From Ancylostoma caninum (lineage: Eukaryota; Nematoda; Chromadorea; Rhabditida; Ancylostomatidae): 64,000 nucleotides of DNA. The notes beneath the pieces are model-generated. The model saw nothing but the letters and a program-made list of their open reading frames with translations, was not told the DNA's origin and did no database searches. How positions within the stretch are numbered: the first letter of the stretch is position 1; every line of letters starts with the position of its first letter. The position numbers and the translations under genes are program-made. The stretch lies in the NCBI GenBank assembly GCA_037903475.1, contig JBAJFG010000029.1, positions 1,757,501-1,821,500 of the forward strand, written 5' to 3'. Positions 22,601 through 34,800 of this stretch are shown here, one piece after another.

Positions 22601-24625
22601 GTGAGGTTATTGAAATGTGGATATGTTTTTGCTTTTTTTTTCGAGTTCATGGTCAAGCGTATGACGATAAATTATCGGGAGAGGTGGCGGCGGGTGTGGG
22701 GTTGTGTGAGAGGAGGGCGGAGGGGATGTCATCATTATGGACAGCTAGGATTTTGCGTGCAGAATGTGTGGGACTCGCATGGCTATCCAGTTTTTTCATC
22801 ATTTAGTACGACCCTGTTCGAGTTTTCCGTATGGGGTTGTGATCCATCGGTTTATTTAGTTTACTGGTAATTTTTATACTTATTCCTACTCCTCTCTATT
22901 TTTGAATAATAAATTTATTTATTTATTTATTTATTTATTTTCATGCACTCATGGTGCGCCGAAAAAAAAACACAAAAAGCACATAACGCTTGAACAAGAC
23001 CGAAACAAAACAACAAAAGCAGGAACCAGAGGCGACATTTCGGTGTGATGTGTATATGCTTTATTAAGATGTGATCACGAGAGGTTCATTTCCAGGGTAA
23101 GAAACTTTCGTTTTTTTTCAGACCTATCAACTAGAGGCTAGTGAAAAAAAAATCAAAAAAAAATATTGGTTTGGTGCTAGAGTCATTCCTCCACGTGTGG
23201 TGTCTTTGAGATATTCACGCTAAGGCTACGCAACTGGATTGACCATACCGGGGCGAGCTCTGTATTTCAAGAGCTTCTTTGATCTAAATACGAACCCCAG
23301 GCGATGACCCTAGGGAAGCTCGCAGAACGAACCACACGTGGTAACATAGACTCCATAAATAAGAAACTAGTCGGATATTAGAATATAAAATTGAGAAATT
23401 GCTGTAGGATTGCAGAAATGAAACCTTTCCTTTCAAAAAACGTACGGGTTAAGAATTCGCAGAGTTTAGACCACCGAGATGTCACCTTTCTCAGAGAGAG
23501 AAAAAAAAAAAGAAAACTGAGGACCAGAGGAACTGAGCAATGCGAGTAGGAACGTAAAAAGGCTATTTCAACCGTTGATCATTCAGATATCCCACGTGGT
23601 TCTGTTGATAGAGTCAGCTTCTGTAACCGTCGACGAAAAGTCAGGCTTGAAGAAGACCGCATGATTTCCGGTGGAAGAGACTGGATCCATCTAGCAGTTC
23701 TCATGAAAAAGGAGTTGAAAGTTTTTGTATGAAACCTATCTCCACATCTCGAATGCTGAATTACAAACCCACCTCTTCTTCCACTGCTGGGCTTAAAAAC
23801 CCAGTATTTACTAGCTTTCAACCTGACCTCTAAACGCAGTACCTTGAAAGCGAAAAGAAGATCTCGAAAAACCCGTCTGCTCTCTAAACTCTGTAGATGG
23901 AGATTCTTGAGTCTGTTCTGATATCCTGGCATTAGTTGCGGATAGCCTTCATTTGGGTACGCCCTATAGTACAAAATTCTCGTAAAGGTTTGCATCACCT
24001 TTTCAATCTTCTGAATGTAGGTAAATAGGTTTTTTCACTCCCTATTTTAAGGCGTTTATATCTGACTACTTGCATGAAATCCATGTGCATATCAGAGAAA
24101 TATTTTTTCTGGAAGCCTCCTTGCTTCCCTCAACGATGTTACATCCCCACAAGATGCCTCGTAGAGTTTTATGAGGGATCTTAGACTTGTTTAATGCATG
24201 CTGTCTGGCAGTAAACCTCATTGCATTTTGAGTTTTATGAGTTTATAAAACCAGTCGCGACCACCCACCTAACTTTGCAGACCTGCCGAAACCTGAGACC
24301 TACCCGAGAATCGAACAGGCGCTCTTGACAGCCGTCAGAGAGGTGTGCACTTGTTTCACGGGTTTTTCAAACCTTCACTAGTACTGGCGGCTCCTTATCC
24401 TCTTCATTGAAGGTCTGCGGAGATGATGCTGTCAAACCAGACCCAGAAGATGAAACCACGTTACGGGTTGAAGTAGACGACAAAGTTGCCGTCATCTCGT
24501 CAAGAGGATCGAAAGTGGAGTGTGAAGATCCTTTGTTACGACATCTTCTTTCCACGATTAGCGGAAAACTTGGAAGGTGTATTGCTCCAGAAAAGGTTGA
24601 GGTTGGAGATGCTATGGAACAATAG
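10636..24625 (+). CDS. cpsf-3: CPSF3 / CPSF73, pre-mRNA 3'-end endonuclease
   Basis: Nineteen exons join in phase to 698 residues: 10636-10685, 10746-10809, 10878-10967, 17893-18024, 18085-18165, 18339-18441, 18525-18622, 18684-18882, 18939-19066, 19148-19306, 19482-19547, 19681-19761, 19823-19909, 21172-21267, 21320-21395, 21457-21629, 21707-21845, 24281-24342 and 24413-24625. This zinc endonuclease of the cleavage and polyadenylation complex cuts pre-mRNA in the nucleus. The metallo-beta-lactamase signature HFHLDH is at residues 71-76, as in human; [18 protein letters not shown], the beta-[18 protein letters not shown] and [12 protein letters not shown] follow in order. The C-terminal domain ([11 protein letters not shown]...VECED) is present in the last three exons. 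Length is close to human (684). Intron 3 is 6.9 kb and intron 17 is 2.4 kb; both hold mobile elements, and intron 3 holds an antisense gene. Confidence 0.95.
11780..12545. repeat. Diverged tandem repeat, unit about 365 bp, in CPSF3 intron 3
   Basis: The block CCAGTCCT...AAAAAGTCA...CTA(T)GG...ACCCA(G/A)C starting near 11785 recurs near 12140 with the same order of landmarks: a GAATTACG block, GATAGAAATGGCC/GATAAAAATGGCC, TTTTTATCGAC, and a TTTTTGCACGTT end. A third unit appears to start near 12510 and breaks off. Copies are clearly diverged. Function unknown. Confidence 0.75.
13149..13247. repeat. Near-perfect hairpin, 47-bp arms
   Basis: CTATATTTTGCAGGATTTCA on the left is mirrored by its complement ending at 13247, with the arm continuing through CTACATTACGAACG. 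The loop is only a few bases. It abuts the larger Tc1-like foldback and could be a minimal transposon relic. Confidence 0.9.
13274..14829. mobile_element. 1.56-kb Tc1-like foldback element with about 660-bp inverted arms
   Basis: The ends read CAGTAGCGAGCAAAAAG and its complement, flanked by TA on both sides. The CAGT...CAAAAAG...ACTTTTGG pattern resembles the termini of Tc1-family transposons. The left arm (about 13274-13935) is repeated in inverse at about 14165-14829 with few differences. The roughly 230-bp centre is unique. I find no intact transposase frame, so this looks non-autonomous. It sits in CPSF3 intron 3, where transcription would give a very long RNA hairpin. Confidence 0.9.
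14907..15174. mobile_element. GC-rich MITE with CAGTGGACG ends
   Basis: The ends CAGTGGACG...CGTCCACTG are flanked by TA. Inverted similarity extends through the CTCGAGAA/TTCTCGAG and GCGCGG blocks. It lies 77 bases from the larger foldback in the same intron. Non-coding. Confidence 0.85.
15503..16302 (-). CDS. Secreted tandem-repeat protein with degenerate Kunitz domain, nested antisense in CPSF3
   Basis: Two exons, 16302-15716 and 15650-15503, join at phase 2 to 244 residues. A hydrophobic start ([17 protein letters not shown]) is a signal peptide. Then come two short repeats around [12 protein letters not shown] and two copies of a roughly 48-residue repeat with [10 protein letters not shown] and [12 protein letters not shown]. 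The C-terminus (C179 to C231) shows all six Kunitz cysteines with BPTI-like spacing (16, 8, 13, 4), except the first gap, which is two residues longer. R and Y after the second cysteine, the F of the F-Y-G-G motif position, N and F are kept. The residue at the usual P1 site is Asp and the GG before the fourth cysteine is lost, so protease inhibition is doubtful. The intron falls inside the Kunitz domain. A TTTTAAAA box lies 36 bases upstream, and AATAAA signals follow the stop. I do not recognise the repeat region. Confidence 0.85.
16338..16347 (-). promoter_or_regulatory. TATA-like box of the nested Kunitz gene
   Basis: CTTTTAAAAG, palindromic, ends 36 bases before the ATG at 16302 on the minus strand. 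This close spacing matches the TATA box of the arginine-rich gene at 45105. Confidence 0.4.
17316..17576. mobile_element. MITE related to the one at 3517
   Basis: It begins TACATCACTGCGTCGATGG, then AGTGCG and a T-tract, and ends with the diverged inverse (ATTGACACTCATTGTA). The internal block ATGTTCACTATCAAGAAAAC matches the ATGTCAACTTTCAAGAAAAC block of the 3517 element. It lies 316 bases before CPSF3 exon 4. Confidence 0.65.
20627..20882. repeat. Imperfect inverted repeat, GTGGACGCAG family
   Basis: GCAGTGGTGGACGCAGATAA on the left and CCCTCTTCGTCCACTAACG on the right are imperfect inverted ends around an AT-rich core, inside CPSF3 intron 13. Similar ends occur at 42372-42617 and in part near 17000, 44265 and 62544. 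Confidence 0.5.
21033..21120. repeat. Two-copy pyrimidine-rich tandem duplication
   Basis: The roughly 42-bp unit CTCTTCAATTTTTTTATTTT plus TCGTTTCTCC and a T-run occurs twice in direct succession, 50 bases before CPSF3 exon 14. Confidence 0.85.
22914..22940. repeat. (TTTA)n microsatellite
   Basis: About six TTTA units in the last long intron of CPSF3. Confidence 0.95.
23579..24030 (-). mobile_element. CR1/Jockey-type LINE relic, reverse-transcriptase C-terminal end
   Basis: An open frame of about 150 codons on the minus strand in CPSF3 intron 17 has the pattern of the last part of CR1/Jockey reverse-transcriptase polyproteins: [20 protein letters not shown], then [34 protein letters not shown] and SLTFRRRL. 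The polymerase core is absent and stop codons appear just upstream, so this is a dead, truncated fragment. Assignment rests on motif order; the exact clade is uncertain. Confidence 0.7.
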
Positions 24626-26487
24626 CTGTGCCGAGGTTTTCATTGTTAAGGATTGTCCTTCCTGTTTTGAACTCTTCTTATGTACGAGTATTTTCCTCTT
24701 CATTTTAAATTTTCTTTGCTAGATTTCTTCAGTGATCATCGGATTTTTCTGCTGTAATGAGTCATCGATAGTACGATTTTCATTTTTCTCTACAAGATTA
24801 ACATAACTACCTGGCTGGGGAATTATTTTTTGTTACAAGCTGTTCGATGTTTCCAAACACCTCGTTTTGAAAATTGCCGCATTCTTTTCATTTCTAATAT
24901 TGTTTAGCAGTTAGACAGCATTGCGAAAAAAGAGTTTATATCTATGAGTTGCGCCACAGTTGCTAGCTACCAGTCTTTTTCTTGTTTTGGCCCTTTGACT
25001 CCTTTTTTTTTGAAGAAAACCAATTTCTTGAAGGACTTCCTCACAAATATATCTAGACCATTTTCGAAACCTAAATGGCTATGGCTACAAAATGAATTTG
25101 AATTACATTTTCTCATGAAATATAATTTTTTTCTTTGTCATCTGTGCGCTTAGATGAATTTATGTGGTCTCGTAGATTACTAAGAACGCTTTGCGAATGT
25201 CATCGGATTTTTGAGATATCTAGCTGACTGCAGTGTGTGATTCACTGTGTGACAGCTGTTGTCCATTCTTTCAACTCTTCAAAATGTTATCTACTGCTGC
25301 TCTTTCTTTCTGCAAGAAATCTATGTTATTCGCTGTGTGATCACATGCGTTTGAAGGCACCGGTCAACATCAAAATGATGACCGAGACATTTCTAAATTC
25401 TCAGTATACGCATTCGTCTGTCTGTCTGTTTGTCTGTCTCTCTCTCAAATTGATTTGTTAACTATGGGAGAGTTTTGGAGTGTTCACTTTGGCATTATTT
25501 CAGAAAGAAAACACGGAAATATAGCCGAAATTTCATTAACAATAATTTTGTTGAAAATATGAAGAATTTTCATGGTTAGCGTCAAGTAATAGAAATGATG
25601 ATGAGGATAAATTATTAAATTAAGCGAATGCAAGTCTTATTCTGCTTTAAGAATTTCCGACAAATTTCCCTGCGTAGCTGTTGGTCGAAGCACCACCATG
25701 CTTCCTAATTCGAGAAACGTGAACCTCACTAATTTCGGGGGAAATGGGAACCGAATTGCTGAAGAACATCAAAGTTCTGAAATCCAAGGAAGGAAGCCGA
25801 CATGGTGCCTATTTGGTCATCAGCGGCGCCAAAGGGACATTCCGGAGGGTTTATCAGAACTCGCGAGAGAAAATCCCCTCAATCCTTTGTTCGTCGGAAA
25901 AAATATGGGCTTTCTCGATAAAAACTATCTCCATATCTTTGTTCGTGTGCGGTCACCCCACTAGGTATTGTTTTGAGAGTTTTTTTTGACATTTGGCCAT
26001 GTTTTCTTGGTTTTGACGTGGGTTTAGTAATTGGGTGGGGTTCTTATCAGTTGTCGTGCTATGCAATCACTCCATCGTGATGTTTTAGGTTTTTCAACAG
26101 CTTTACAGTTAATTCCACCTGCCAAAGCTTATTATTAAACAGTAAGATTAAGCTGGGCGAATGTGAAAGAATTCGACATCCTTCCGGTTTCGAAAAGATT
26201 CCGTAATGAGACTTCTTCATGATGGAATCTCTGGAATTCTTCTCCTTCATCCTAGAGACGATTAAATGTCTGCATTAACATTATACAACTGTTTCAAATA
26301 GCACGCTGTGGCGCTCATAGTTCACTCCACACACATTTGTTTGGCGTTTTTCCGTGTGTTCGACTTTGTTGGTTGTGTGCTAGATGCAATTACATAATTA
26401 CCCGAATGAAATTAACAATGAGACGGCGACATGAAACATGGCAGGTGCAGCTTGCGACGAAAAATTATTTCTGTTCCTCATTTGGCT

Positions 26488-26723
26488 CTATGGCGGCATT
26501 TATGGTTGATGCGCTTCAAATTTGACGCGGCGATACACAATGTAGAACGAAGAGGAGAAGAGAATTCATGGCAGGATGCAAATGTTCCTGGTTTTGCCGT
26601 CGCGACGTCCGCGCGAACAAACTGCGTTCTGATCTTCGCCGCACCGAGACATCGCGAAAACTTCGTGAAATTTCAGGCCGACGCGTCAAATTTGACTCGC
26701 ATCAACCATAAATAGCGGCTATG
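26488..26723. mobile_element. Inverted-repeat MITE
   Basis: ATTTATGGTTGATGCG, then TCAAATTTGACGCG, on the left is mirrored by the complement on the right. Arms are about 45 bp with small mismatches. No coding content. Confidence 0.8.
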
Positions 26724-27507
26724 ACTCGTTTCAGCGTTGTTGTATTTGTATACCTCTTAAATATTTAATGTTGTGTATTGTTGTTAGCCATTTGTTGTTT
26801 CAAAGGTATTAAATACTTGAATAAATACGGCTGGTTACAAAGTTCTGTGTATTGGTATTTAGAAGAGGTGTATTCGCCAAAGCAGAGATTATCTTCGCCA
26901 TTTTTCACTTGCCAAGCGCGCAAAGCCATCAGCTTTCTCGGCGAAATCGATTTCCACTGCAGCAGCACCCATTGACGGGAAGCTCTGCTAGCTGAGTCGT
27001 TCGTCGTCCTTGTCGGTCGCTTCGGCTTCTCGCAACCCGGGGAAATTGCATCGGCGATCGTGTTGCGTGCGCGATGTTTATCGCAGTTTATGCGCGATCA
27101 AAACAATCAATGTTTATCGTTTGACGGAGCGTTTCGTGCCGCTTCCAAACGCATCGTTTGGATTTGTAAAAACTCTCTCGTCTGCTAGCATTGCACTTTT
27201 TACGCCTTGGTATCGTATTTCCTCAGGGGTAGATTTACAATCACACGCTCTTGTATGTGGTTAATCTCTCCACATTGGATGAAACCTGTTTCATTTGCGT
27301 TAGAAACCAAGGAACTGGTGCTAGCCCACTTGAACTTCCTTCTTATCAACGGCGGAGTAGCGTTTGTTGCGTCTTCCATGATCTTTATTTGTCGCTCCGG
27401 TCTGGTTTGGTCGCACGCTTCCTGACTCATAAGAAATATTGATGGAAATCAACGATTTTTCCATTTTCACATCGCCTTTTCAGCTCCACTTCCAACCTTC
27501 TGCACTA

Positions 27508-27596
27508 ATTCATTCATTCATTCATTCATTCATTCATTCATTCATTCATTCATTCATTCATTCATTCATTCATTCATTCATTCATTCATTCATTCA
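27508..27596. repeat. (ATTC)22 microsatellite
   Basis: A perfect tetranucleotide run of 89 bases, ending in slightly degenerate units (CACTCATTCTTTCATG). Confidence 0.97.
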
Positions 27597-29693
27597 CTCA
27601 TTCTTTCATGCATTAACTTTGCAATGTTTTTTTGAGTTTCTGTGTTTTTTTTCGATTCTTTCCTCATTGTCTGCCTTAATTGTGAAAAAAATTGCTTCGC
27701 TGTAGCTCCAGAATAATTATTTCACAACTATCCATAACTATCCATAACCACCTATGCTTTGAAACTTTTCCTTTTTTGTTGGAGGAGAAACAACCTCCTC
27801 ATTTTTTAGCCTGATTTTCCTCCATTTCTACGTCATTAATGGCTCTGTTTTCGATATAATCCTACCCCGAGAGAATCTAATGCATTGCCATTATGTCGGC
27901 TACTGAATATTTATTGTGAGCATTATCTACGTCGTTTACACGGCTAGCCTTGGTTTCGTTATTTGTGGGCTTTTCCTTCTTCAGCAAAATGCTGATAGCT
28001 GGTAATTCCTCAGAAGATTGCTGTCATTTTTTGTTATGGCGCGCTGTTAAAGCTGCTTTAATAATGCCTGTATTGACCATTAATTCGGTGAAGCCTGACC
28101 TTTCATTTCCTGGAGTGTTTCTATTTATATTCTCGAGCAATACATTTCATTATTTCTTGCCTTTCTTATATGTGCTTCAAGAAAATGCGGTTGATTTGAA
28201 ATTATTGGGAAATCACCTCTTCATTCTTATATTGCACTCTACACCTTGCTATACTTGGGTATGTGCTGATTTTTTGGACGGCGATATCTCCTTTTTTTCA
28301 AAGATTTGGTTCTCAGAGATGATGCATGTTTTTCTCATGATTATGGCCATGTTATAGCCACCATTTCGTGCGGGTTTTCATATTTACGACCTTATCATTA
28401 TAACGATTTAACACTTTTCCTTAACATTCGGCGATATAACATGCATAACGTTTCAACATTTTTCCATGTCTCAACGAATTTCTCGGCATTCCAGTTTGTC
28501 CAGAGTCTACGATCCTGATCTCCTGTCATTTATATCCATCCATGACATGTTGGTTAGATTTGAGATTGTTGAGCTTGTGTCGAAATCTGATTTACCTTTA
28601 CGGGTAACTATTCTTCGCTTTCATACCTCAAGAATTCGATAAGAAATTGATGCTAAGGATGAATAGTTACGAAAATTCGTCGCAAAGGTCATGAATTGTT
28701 TTGCCTTGCCCATGTCCACGAAATTCCTGTCTTTTTTCCCGAGTAGGGATAATCTCATATAAATCTTTACTGCTATACATTACTTACATTTCGAATGGAA
28801 TTTGTATCACGGGGCTCATATTCTTCTGAACTTGTATTATACATTTGTAGTGCTTCAGAATTTCCTAGAGATGCTCGACTGCTATCACGTTATCACGTTC
28901 TTATCAACGTGAATTTTCAGTTAGAATTTTTTTTGGGTTTTACGGCTGAGGAAATGTCCGTGGATTTTTGTGCTTTTCTCAACGTTTTTTTTTCAAACTC
29001 AGAATACGAACATGCACTGGTGAATGGTAGGAGTCAATTCGTTTCTGAAGAACTTCCGCTTCGCTATTCTACCAAGAATAGCGCGATTTATATGCTAAAC
29101 TCCAACTACTGTATGCTTATATAATCTTTCTCCAGCTTAATGGAGATTAGTTATGGTTAAGTCCCTTTGCAAGAAGTTTCTGATGTGAATCTAAACACAT
29201 GTTCCCCAATCTACGAACCGTTGTGGATAAAGCCACAGGAGCACTAGCTCAATATTCATGCAGGTAAAAATATTTTTGCAAACGGTTACCTAGCTAGTAG
29301 AGGGGAGGGGTGGACCTTTACCCTAGAATTTGTCCGCAAACATTTTAAATTACCTAATAAAATGGATCAAAATTTCGAAGAAACTCATGTTCAATTTATT
29401 ATTGAGGTTACAGCTTCATTGAGCTCTGATTTACATCCAAGAGTTCAATTAAAACTAATGTTTTGGACTTAACTAAGTCTTGTTTGAGTTAACTTTAGTC
29501 TTGCCTTTTTTGTTGGTGCTCTCCCCACTTTCCGGAAAACTCTAATTTCCGTCACTGTCATTTACCAGACTTTGCACTAATTGATTTTAAAATCTTGTAG
29601 TTATAGGACATCAAGTGTGTTTGACGTGTGTCGCCACACTCTATATTTCACTTAGATTTAAGTTACTTCTTGTGTTGACGCCATGGTTGTGGT

Positions 29694-29904
29694 CAGGGAT
29701 GAGCGGAAGTACTGCATGAGACCGGAAGTCGGAAGTTGGGGGAAGTTCGAAATCTGGCGGAATTCAGAGCGATGAATACAGCATGTCTGCGTTGGCGTGA
29801 CCCAACGACTGCCAATCGTCCAGAAATCTAGAACTCAGAAGCTCTCATGAAGCAAGAATTCAGGAACTTCCGACTTCCGGGAACCGGAATTCCGCTCATC
29901 CCTG
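29694..29904. mobile_element. hAT-type MITE with 8-bp target duplication
   Basis: The 211-bp element begins CAGGGATGAGCGGAA and ends with its complement. GTTGTGGT occurs immediately on both sides (29686-29693 and 29905-29912), an exact 8-bp target duplication as made by hAT transposases. A degraded relative lies at 38640-38906. Non-coding. Confidence 0.88.
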
Positions 29905-31784
29905 GTTGTGGTATGGAAGGTCCGTGCAGAATATATCTAATTTCACATCATTTCTATCAAGGTGCCTTCCGAATTGTCAATGCACCTTGAGCACACTATG
30001 TCTCTTCCGAAAATCCTGGTCTTTTGTTCTGAAAAAGGGCAAAACTAGTGGTCATCTGTGACCTCAGTACTTATGAAGGTGAATCTTCACCTTTCCGGAG
30101 GAAATGTGAAGAAAACAAAAACATCACACATGAATGAGGATTTATTGATGGATGGAAGAGTGCTTGGCAAAGTACTGACAAATGAATTCTGAAAATCTAG
30201 ATCGAAATCAAGAAGGCATTTTTTGTATGCGCTTCGAGAAGAAAGTGATTGACAGGTACGATAAGACAGGGCAGTAGGGTCTACATAATTTCTCAGAGCA
30301 CGGAATGGGGGTATAGTTTTGATTCTTCAAATTCCCATATTGTGTTTTATTTCATTGCCATGTGTTCCTATGCTCCTGGTGTTTTTGCTTAGTCTCATTT
30401 TGTGTTTATTCGCTTCATTTCCATATTTCCCTTTCCGAAAACTTGTTGCCCTCATAACATTAAGTGTTCTACTGCTGTTGTTATGCTACGGTCATCATTC
30501 TCTCTTTGAGCTACTCCCGAAGTTGAATGTGTGCTTTCTCTCCCATACTGGTAGTTATTCAGCATGTTTCACCCACTATTTTCAGTTTTCCATCAAAGAA
30601 ACATCTGCAGCTTTCTCCAAAGCTCGTTCAATTTTCCATGAGTGCTACGGTATCAATTAGGCTTCGAATCTTTGAATCTTTTATTGCTGCTATTTTTTGT
30701 TTGGTAATCCTTCTCAGGATTCATGAGTAATGGCCAGCAATTTTCTCGAGGATGTAATTGATCTGCAGGCTGCACAGCTCACAAAAAAGGAAAACGGATG
30801 GAGGGGGAATTTTCGGTAGAGCATTTGCAGTTACTGCGACTTAAAGAATTTATAATTCTACAATGGGTCAGTCTAATATCGCCTCCTTGTTTCATTTTCT
30901 GGGAAAACGATACCTCATATATGGCCTGTGATTTATGATGAACATAATTATTTTGAGAACAATCAGGTTCTACTACTATGCACACTTCTGGCCGTTTATT
31001 ACTATTTATGCGTCTGATTGATCATTCTAATTAGAGTTATGAATATCCGATCCCCAATAAGTAAAGATTTCGAATACCTAAGGAGCGGAGGGGTCTACTG
31101 CCCTGTGAAGGAGATGAGAGCGCTCTAAGGGGTTTTCCTATTATTCGAGATTCTTCATTCTCACATCATTCGCATATTTATTCGAATTTCTATTCTAGCA
31201 TGTTATTAGGTCCAGAGCATACCCTTCACCGTTGCTTTGTGGTCTAATGTTTCTGTTTCTTATCATGTTCTCATATTCTCCTTATTTACATATCAGGGTT
31301 TTCCTGAGGCTATAACTCGAACATACTTTAAATGGATTTCTGACCGAATTATTATTTTTCTTGAACTTCAGAATTTTCATTATTTTCTGGTTTCTTGGTC
31401 TCCTTTGTAGTGTTCAAGTCAGTGTTTCCCTACACATGCTGTCGATATTCCTGTACAAGACCTAAAACTGTCATAATTTCGAAAGGTCTGAGCCTACTAT
31501 GGCGTATTGCTTGCATTTTGATGACATTTTCCATACGCGAATTTGCTTCTTTTCTCTGACAGAAAATGCGAATCCTTCCTTAGAACGAATCGGAGTTCCT
31601 TCCTTCCTGTGAAGTAATGACAATCCTAGCCCGGACATAAGTGCCTCATTGAAAGTTCCCAGAGGATTTAACACTGCAATGTTCTATGCTCCTCAGTGAG
31701 CCTGTGTGTGGAGACGGTCTGATCTTTCAGGGCACCCTTGGCGGTACTGTGAGTAAAATGAGTCTCATTTTAAAAAAAGACGTT

Positions 31785-31790
31785 TTTCAG
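31785..31790 (+). promoter_or_regulatory. Probable spliced-leader acceptor of unc-26
   Basis: TTTCAG preceded by a T-run ends 14 bases before the ATG at 31805. No upstream coding exon was found. Inference from sequence and position. Confidence 0.5.
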
Positions 31791-31804
31791 GCTGATTAAA
31801 ATTT

Positions 31805-34800
31805 ATGTCAGTCCGTGAGGTACGGATCTGGAAGCGGACAGATGTTAGGCAGCCACCTGCCGTTCTTATTGACAAAAATTCGGTTGACTGCTCGCTTCTG
31901 ATACAGAATGGAGGTATTGCTACCCTCGGTGAGTTATACTGTGTGTTTGTATACCAGTACATACAGTCCTTGTCGAAAAGATAGACGGATTGCGCGTGCG
32001 GTTTCATATAGTCGCGGTCGCAGAATCGCGGTGGGACCTACTGGACCCTCTCACTTGGAGCATGCACTCTCCGCATCCATCGTTCAGGTCCCGCCGCGTT
32101 TGTGTTTTTTTTTTTCAAATTTTTCCCGAATTTACCCTTTTCTTGACACCCATCAGCATTTTTATCTAGAGTTACCCAGAGTAAAAGTGGTGTTCTCTCT
32201 ACGCATCTGCTACGCATGGTAGAGCACCTACCCATCACCTACCATGAGATTACCAACCTTTTTAGTGATGCTTTGAAGCAGGCATAATTGAGATTACCCA
32301 GAGTAAACGTGTCAGCACTACGCAAATTTACCCATCGTTGACGTGGGCGCCAACCTTTTACCCACGGTAATCACAGTGGCGCCCATGTCGACGGCGGTTA
32401 GATCTGTATTTTACGAACACGTTTAACCTGGGTAATCTCATTGTTGCATCCAGGCTAGGCTCTAGTGCCCGAGTGATGTAAAGGAATGTATAGGATGTGT
32501 AGGCTTCGCAGGTGACTCGAACTTGCAAAATGTGGGCCTAATACCTGGTTCATTGAAGACCTAAGTACCCAACATCTCGAGCGTTGTTGTGATTTTTTTC
32601 TGAATTCTGTACATAGTTCGTTTCAGATTCTGACTCCGCCGAGGTTGAAAGGAGGGGATACACGAAAATTATGGATTCATATGGTGTGATGGGTATTCTA
32701 CGGATAAGTAAAGGTTGGCTGATCTCATTCAATTTCGATTATGTTAATTCAGGGACCACAACATCAGAGATTTTCTGTGAAGTTTTGTGAATAACTGAAT
32801 TTATTTGCAGATGAACATGTTCTAGTCGCCGTCACAGGAGTGTTGTCTGTTGGTCAACTTTATGGTGCTGACATAGTTAAGATCACTTCCTGTGATTTTA
32901 TTTCTCTACGAACAGTGGGACCTGTTGAATGCACGGATCCACGTATTGTTGACGTTAGTCCCTCAGGATATTCCCTTATTAAAGCGTTTATTTTCCCTTT
33001 CTGTCTTGAAATTTTCTTAATTTTATTGCTATCTTCGTTCGGGTGGCGACTTTTTTTTCATCTTAAATATGTTCGGGAGAGAAACCGAACAGTTATTTTA
33101 TTTAATCATTTGATGCGTGCGTACCAGGCATTGTTTAGAAGACAAGGCTAATGAAGAAAACACAAAAAAAAGTACCAGAACAATATACGCATAACCTAGT
33201 AGAACAACGAATGAGAACAGTAGAAACAAGAACGTATGATTCCTGGCATATGCAAAATGAATTTTCTTACTTCTCTCCAGTAATCTAAGTTTCTCAAAAG
33301 CTTCCCTTTTTAAGCACTTTCACTGCCTTTTTTGGGCTGTGGCGGCTATATGAAGTCCAGAAGATAGATTACTTGCCTCAGAAGATTTGTTTTGCAGCCA
33401 AAAACACATTCGCTGGGGCTCATTGATTGTGTATCCTTGCAGCGAAGCAAGGGAAGCCAGGTTTCTATTCAAGGAAGCGGTTGTTAGAGCTATGCATGTA
33501 TTTCCTGGGTGCTGGCAGCTTCCTGAGGGTGAGATGGTAATGGAGATTCAGTCCTAGGCATGGAATACATACATTTGGTTGAAGGCCTGAAATAAGATGT
33601 GTACATGAAATGTGAGATTATGCTCTTGTTATCATCGCGAAAAATTCAGGGTTGCATGGTATGTAGGTCCCAAATCCTTGTTAAGAGTTGAAGATGGAAA
33701 AACCAGAAATAACGTTAGAATGAGAAAAAAATCAGAAAAAAAAATCAGAATGAGAGGAAATATAAAAAAATCACAGGTTGAGAATTGGTGGAGAATACAC
33801 CAGTGATAAATGTAAAGAAGTTAGATCGTATAACTTATGGGAATTCATTTTGTTTTCTAATTTCTGGATTGGAATTTTTTTATCGAGTTTCCACGATTTT
33901 CCTTGAATTATTGGAATTTTTTCATTGAGTTCTCACAATTTTCCTTTAATTATTTTTTAAATAATTTTAGCTAGTTCGCTTCCTTTCTTCTGGTATGTTC
34001 TACTACTCTTCAAATCCCCGATTCGATATAACCCTATGTGCCCAACGCCGCGCCTCTGACAAGGGCAGCGATCCGCGGTTCTTTTGGTTCGTTTGAGCGA
34101 ATTCTATTTAAATGATTTGTTAATATTTGCTGTGCACATTTTTCAGGAACCGAAGTTTACATTTCCCTTTTGAAAGATTTGGCATTGATACTTCACAGTG
34201 GCTTTTGAAGTGCATGGTTGGGTGAGTCAAATCAATACAGCAGTATATTAAAACATCGCTTTTAGTAAAATTATTAGTAATGTGAAAAATTATTTCATTA
34301 GTTACACTATAGAAAAAACTTGTTAAAGGGACGCAGTCTATTCCTCCGTTTCGTGCTCTAATCCATGTACGGGTGAATAGGTTCAATAGTTAGGTTATCT
34401 TTGAAAATTTTACCCAAAATTTGAGTTGAGTTGGTCACAAAATCAGTTGGAAATGCTTGAGCTCAGCATTTCTTGTCTGAGTTACAAATCTATATCTATA
34501 TATAAAACACAGAAACGCCTACGACACTTTCTTCCAAAAATCTGGACGGTGCGCGTAGGCGCCAAATTCAAAGGCGCGCCAAGGACACTGTTCACCGGAT
34601 AGTATCGATCCGGATATCGATTTATCGATTGATTTTATCGATTTTCCCTAGTTTAGCTCCAATCCGGATAGCATGTTGGGGTAATCCACCACGCTGATCA
34701 CGAATCTGAAGGCCACTTTGTATTGCGTAGCCATTGATTTATTGATTTTATTGATTTTTCGCTAGTTAAAAAAAAACGGAAACAAGATAGGTGCATACAT

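Larger units (their letters stand above)
24626..31804. other. 7.2-kb gene-poor spacer before unc-26
   Basis: I find no convincing gene. It holds an inverted-repeat MITE at 26488-26723, a GC- and CpG-richer stretch at about 26880-27200, an (ATTC)22 tract at 27508-27596 and a hAT-type MITE at 29694-29904. Several short open frames at 25700-25990 and 27000-27440 have no homology I can recognise. Part of this spacer probably holds unc-26 regulatory sequence. Confidence 0.6.

Noticed and set aside
25698..25989. Two overlapping frames of 81-88 codons upstream of unc-26
   Set aside because: Neither matches synaptojanin or another family I know; the true unc-26 start is at 31805 with a matching N-terminus.
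27439..27705. Open frame with repeated HSFI units
   Set aside because: Translation of the ATTC microsatellite.
33420..33540. Possible extra unc-26 exon (open frame with TTGCAG acceptors)
   Set aside because: The translation has no synaptojanin similarity, and exons on either side already join in phase without it.
34500..34780. ATCGATTTATCGATTGATTT block in an unc-26 intron
   Set aside because: Low-complexity ATCGAT/TTGATT repeats without defined ends; no basis for calling an element.
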